A stretch of 17,811 nucleotides of DNA, from positions 1 through 17,811 of the forward strand of contig JAEYYP010000387.1 of assembly GCA_023428425.1 (NCBI GenBank), read 5' to 3'. Below the pieces are notes generated by a model. That model searched no databases and had not been told where the DNA came from. It saw only the letters and a program-made list of their open reading frames with translations. The DNA comes from Pseudomonadota bacterium (GTDB lineage: Bacteria; Pseudomonadota; Alphaproteobacteria; Rhizobiales; Devosiaceae). Position 1 is the stretch's first letter. Every line of letters starts with the position of its first letter. The position numbers and the translations under genes were made by a program. Shown here one piece after another: positions 14,736-17,811 of the stretch.

Positions 14736-16364
14736 AGTGATAACGCTCGGCGCGTCACGGCCGGTGCGTTCACGGATTCCGGCCAGGCTGTCGGCAATGA
14801 CGATGAGAGGCTGGAGGGCCGACTGGGTGTCGAGATCGTGCTGTCCATGAGGTGGCTCGTACCTTTCGAGGTAGAGCCGCAACGTGGCGCCGACAGTGCC
14901 GGTTCCGCTCAGCCGGATGACGATGCGCGAACCATCGGTGAAGCCGATGCGGATGCCCTGCTTGCCGCTGGTCGAGCCGTCGACCGGGTCGTGGTAGGTG
15001 AAGTCGTCGGCGTAGGACACTTCGCGCCCTTCGAGCCGTTGCCCAGCGAGCGATGGCAGCCTGGCGCGCAGATCATCCATCAACTGGTTGGCGGCGGCCG
15101 AGTCGACTTCCTCGTAGTCGTGGCGGGTATAGTAGTTGCGGCCGTAAGTAGCCCAGTGGTCGAGCACGATCTCGTCGACCCCCTGCCCGCGCGCCGCCAG
15201 CACGTTGAGCCAGAGCAGCACCGCCCAGAGCCCATCCTTCTCGCGCACGTGGTTCGAGCCGGTGCCGGCCGATTCCTCGCCGCAGATGGTGACGCGGCCG
15301 GCGTCCAGCAGGTTGCCGAAGAACTTCCAGCCGGTGGGAGTCTCGTGCATCTCGATGCCGAGCTTCTCGGCGACGCGATCGGCGGCCGCCGAGGTCGGCA
15401 TGGAGCGGGCAATGCCGGCGATACCGGTAGCATAGCCCGGCGCGTGCGGTGCATTGGCCGCGAGGATGGCGAGCGAGTCGGACGGGGTGACGAAGCGGCC
15501 GCGGCCGATGATCAGGTTTCGGTCGCCGTCGCCATCCGAGGCGGCGCCGAAATCGGGCGCATCGTCGCTCATCATCAGGTCGTAGAGCGGCTTGGCGTAG
15601 ACGAGGTTGGGGTCCGGATGGCCACCGCCGAAGTCGGGGGAAGGCGTGCCGTTGATAACCGTACCCTCGGGCGCGCCGAGGATGTCCTCGAGGATACGAT
15701 GCGCGTAGGGACCGGTGACGGCGTGCATGGCGTCGAAGCGCATGCGGAAGCCGCCCGCGAACATGGCGCGGATGCGGTCGAAGTCGAACAGGGTCTGCAT
15801 CAGGTCGGCATAGTCGGAAACCGGATCGATGACCTCCACCACCATGGCGCCCGAATGGTGGGTGCCGATGGCGGAGAGATCGACATCGGGTGCGTCGATG
15901 GTGAGGTAGCGGTCGATGACCTTCGAGCGCGCGAACACCGCCTCGGTGATCTTCTCGGGCGCGGGTCCGCCATTGCCGATATTGTACTTGATGCCGAAGT
16001 CGCCATCGGGGCCGCCGGGGTTGTGGCTGGCCGACAGCACAAGGCCGCCGAAGGCGTGGTGGTGGCGGATCACGTGGCTGGCCGCCGGAGTGGACAGCAG
16101 GCCGTTCTGACCGACGAGGACGGCACCGAAGCCGTTGGCGGACGCGATGCGGATGATGCGCTGGATGGCGACATCGTTGAAGTAGCGGCCGTCGCCGCCG
16201 ATCACCAGCGTCTTGCCCTTGTAGCCTTCAAGCGAGTCGAAGATCGACTGCACGAAGTTCTCGACATAGTTGGGCCGGCTGAACTCGCTCACCCGCTTGC
16301 GGAGGCCCGAAGTGCCCGGCTTCTGGTCGGTGAATGGGGTGGTCTCAATCGTCTTGATCGGCAT
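14733..16364 (-). CDS. pgm: Phosphoglucomutase (alpha-D-glucose phosphate-specific)
   Basis: Pgm interconverts glucose-1-phosphate and glucose-6-phosphate, linking glycogen metabolism to glycolysis. The 543-residue product has the usual four-domain features: the N-terminal TTPFTDQKPGTSGLRK, the phosphoserine loop SASHNPGG with Ser113, the Mg-binding DGDGDR at 277-282, the sugar-binding GEESAGTGSNH loop, and the C-terminal phosphate-binding RLSGTGTVGATLRLY. The length and the TSGLRKRV start are typical of the eukaryote-like bacterial Pgm found in Agrobacterium glg operons. ATG 16364 lies inside the glgA coding region (20-base overlap) with GGGCGGGA just upstream. Confidence 0.97.
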   Translation of the reverse strand: MPIKTIETTPFTDQKPGTSGLRKRVSEFSRPNYVENFVQSIFDSLEGYKGKTLVIGGDGRYFNDVAIQRIIRIASANGFGAVLVGQNGLLSTPAASHVIRHHHAFGGLVLSASHNPGGPDGDFGIKYNIGNGGPAPEKITEAVFARSKVIDRYLTIDAPDVDLSAIGTHHSGAMVVEVIDPVSDYADLMQTLFDFDRIRAMFAGGFRMRFDAMHAVTGPYAHRILEDILGAPEGTVINGTPSPDFGGGHPDPNLVYAKPLYDLMMSDDAPDFGAASDGDGDRNLIIGRGRFVTPSDSLAILAANAPHAPGYATGIAGIARSMPTSAAADRVAEKLGIEMHETPTGWKFFGNLLDAGRVTICGEESAGTGSNHVREKDGLWAVLLWLNVLAARGQGVDEIVLDHWATYGRNYYTRHDYEEVDSAAANQLMDDLRARLPSLAGQRLEGREVSYADDFTYHDPVDGSTSGKQGIRIGFTDGSRIVIRLSGTGTVGATLRLYLERYEPPHGQHDLDTQSALQPLIVIADSLAGIRERTGRDAPSVIT

Positions 16365-17811
16365 TGCGGTCCCGCCCTAGTAGTGACGCATAGAGGTCGG
16401 CGTATTTTTCGGCGCTCGTTTCCCACGAGACGTCGGATCTCATGCCTCGGCGCTGCATCTTGTGCCACACCTTGGGGCGCTGATAGAGCGCAATCGTGCG
16501 GCGGATGGCTTCGCTGAGCGCTTCCTCCGTAGCCGGAGAAAACACCACGCCAGTGGCGACGCCCGCCTCGACCGCCGCCTCGTTGGCGTCGATCACCGTA
16601 TCGGCGAGACCGCCGACGCGGCTCACCAGCGGCACGCAGCCATAGCGCAGGCCGTAGAGCTGAGTGAGGCCGCACGGCTCGAAGCGCGAGGGTACCATCA
16701 TCACGTCGGCGCCGGCCTGCACGAGGTGGCTCAGGCCCTCGTCGTAGCCGATGACGACACCGATGCGGCCGGGGTGGCGCATGGCGGCACCCTTGAAACC
16801 ATTCTCGATCTCCGCATCGCCCGAGCCGAGCACCACAAGGCGCGCGCCACGCTCGACCAGCTCGTCGCAAAGCGGCACCAGCATATCGAGCCCCTTCTGC
16901 CAGGTCAGGCGGCTGACCACGGCGAAGATCGGGCTCTGGTCGTGGGCCAGGCCGAAGCGCTCCTCGAGCGCCTGCTTGTTGGGCGCGCGGTTGACGATGG
17001 TCGAGGCCGAATAGGTCTGCGGCAGGCTGTCGTCGCGGCTCGGGTCCCAGGCGTCCTGGTCGATACCGTTGAGGATGCCGTGCACCACGTCTGCCCGCGC
17101 CTTCAGCAGGCCATCGAGCCCCATGCCATAGGCGACGGTGCGGATCTCGTGGGCGTAGGTCGGGCTGACAGTGGTAATTGCGTCGGCGGTGGCGAGCCCG
17201 GCCTTCAGGTAGCTGATATTGCCGAAATACTCGATCGCCCCGTCCCCGGCCGCAGCGTAGTCGAGCCGCAGCGCGTTGAAGATGTCCCAGCCGGCAATGC
17301 CCTGGAATGCGATGTTGTGGACAGTGATGAGGGTCTTCGCCGTCGACCCGGGATTATACTTCACGTAGGCCGGCACCAGGCCGGACTGCCAGTCATGGCA
17401 GTGAAGCACGTCGGGCCGGTATCCCTCGACGAGACCGCAGCTCAACTCGTACGCCGCGTAGCTCAGCGCCGCGTACCGCCGCCAGTTGTCGGGAAAGTCC
17501 CGCCCGTCCGGCCCGAGATACGGATTGCCCGGCCGGGTAAACAGGTGGTGCGCCTCGAGCGCGATGATGTCCAGCCCGCCGGCCCTGCCCGCAATCAGAC
17601 GAGCCTCGCCACCGAAGAAGTCGCCGTAGTACCAGACCTGGCGGCCATTGTCGGCGAGCGCGTCCATGACCTTGGGGTGGCCGGGCAGAAGCACCCTCAT
17701 CGACACGCCGTGCGGCGCGAGCGCCGAGGGGAGCGCGCCGACGACGTCGGCGAGCCCCCCGGTCTTGATCAGCGGATACGCCTCGGAGGCGACCGACAGG
17801 ACTTCGATCAT
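16345..17811 (-). CDS. glgA: Glycogen synthase (ADP-glucose)
   Basis: GlgA is a GT5 enzyme that adds glucose from ADP-glucose to the non-reducing ends of alpha-1,4-glucan. The 488-residue product begins MIEVLSVASEAYPLIKTGGLADV, with the ADP-glucose-binding KTGGL at 16-20. It also has HCHDW at 137-141, HNIAFQG at 165-171, the SRLTWQKG linker to the second Rossmann domain, and PSRFEPCGLTQLYGLRYG with Glu378 of the retaining GT-B active site. The ATG is the last codon of the window and gives the normal length, so the gene is probably complete. Its promoter and any partners (glgB or glgC are common) lie beyond the edge. Confidence 0.97.
   Translation of the reverse strand: MIEVLSVASEAYPLIKTGGLADVVGALPSALAPHGVSMRVLLPGHPKVMDALADNGRQVWYYGDFFGGEARLIAGRAGGLDIIALEAHHLFTRPGNPYLGPDGRDFPDNWRRYAALSYAAYELSCGLVEGYRPDVLHCHDWQSGLVPAYVKYNPGSTAKTLITVHNIAFQGIAGWDIFNALRLDYAAAGDGAIEYFGNISYLKAGLATADAITTVSPTYAHEIRTVAYGMGLDGLLKARADVVHGILNGIDQDAWDPSRDDSLPQTYSASTIVNRAPNKQALEERFGLAHDQSPIFAVVSRLTWQKGLDMLVPLCDELVERGARLVVLGSGDAEIENGFKGAAMRHPGRIGVVIGYDEGLSHLVQAGADVMMVPSRFEPCGLTQLYGLRYGCVPLVSRVGGLADTVIDANEAAVEAGVATGVVFSPATEEALSEAIRRTIALYQRPKVWHKMQRRGMRSDVSWETSAEKYADLYASLLGRDRNADQDD

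Noticed and set aside
14720..14848. 43-residue N-terminal extension of GlgX from ATG 14848
   Set aside because: It lies inside the pgm 3' end, is Ser/Pro-rich and unconserved, and GTG 14719 has a coupled ribosome binding site.
14613..16517. 634-codon plus-strand frame opposite pgm and the ends of glgX and glgA
   Set aside because: It is antisense to three well-supported enzymes; its composition (Val, Gly, Glu, Asp repeats) is that of a reverse-complement frame.

Overview
The window is GC-rich chromosomal DNA from an alphaproteobacterium, most likely of the Hyphomicrobiales (Rhizobiales), with a Devosia- or Agrobacterium-like flavour. This placement is inferred from the ureD-A-B and ureE-F-G gene style, the glgA-pgm-glgX order and the look of the promoters. 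No taxonomic marker such as rRNA is present.

The backbone of positions 1-11897 is a complete urease locus on the + strand that has been broken into three blocks. Block 1 (136-1578) is ureD-ureA-ureB and ends at a hairpin. It is followed by about 4.1 kb of unrelated genes on both strands: two small secreted proteins that look like diverged paralogues (1635-1958 and 2083-2460, minus), a small helical protein of unknown function (2600-3004, plus), a polytopic membrane protein (3040-4650, plus) and a diheme cytochrome c (4718-5551, minus). Block 2 is ureC alone (5724-7433). A second interruption follows: an AT-richer minus-strand pair, made of a soluble protein broken by a frameshift at an A6 run plus a three-helix membrane protein (7438-8254), then a short-chain dehydrogenase (8460-9215) and a MliC-like lysozyme-inhibitor protein (9270-9614). 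Block 3 is ureE-ureF-(DUF3995-like membrane protein)-ureG (9690-11897). It has its own good promoter and is chained by ATGA stop/start overlaps.

Downstream lie a GNAT acetyltransferase (12086-12553, plus) and, convergent with it, a minus-strand glycogen operon glgA-pgm-glgX (17811 down to 12560). GlgA elongates alpha-1,4-glucan, Pgm interconverts glucose-1-P and glucose-6-P, and GlgX debranches the polymer. The three genes overlap or nearly abut and are probably co-transcribed from beyond the right edge.

The urease genes together make the gamma, beta and alpha structural subunits (UreA, UreB, UreC). They also make the accessory proteins that insert nickel: UreD/UreF/UreG as the GTP-dependent activation complex and UreE as the nickel chaperone. 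No nickel transporter is seen here.

The items most worth a second look are the A6 frameshift inside the AT-rich two-gene module, the membrane protein coupled between ureF and ureG, the split of the urease subunits, a start-codon-sequestering hairpin at the MliC gene, and a palindromic dispersed-repeat element abutting ureD. No gene-free stretch exceeds 300 bases; the longest is 8255-8459, about 205 bases.
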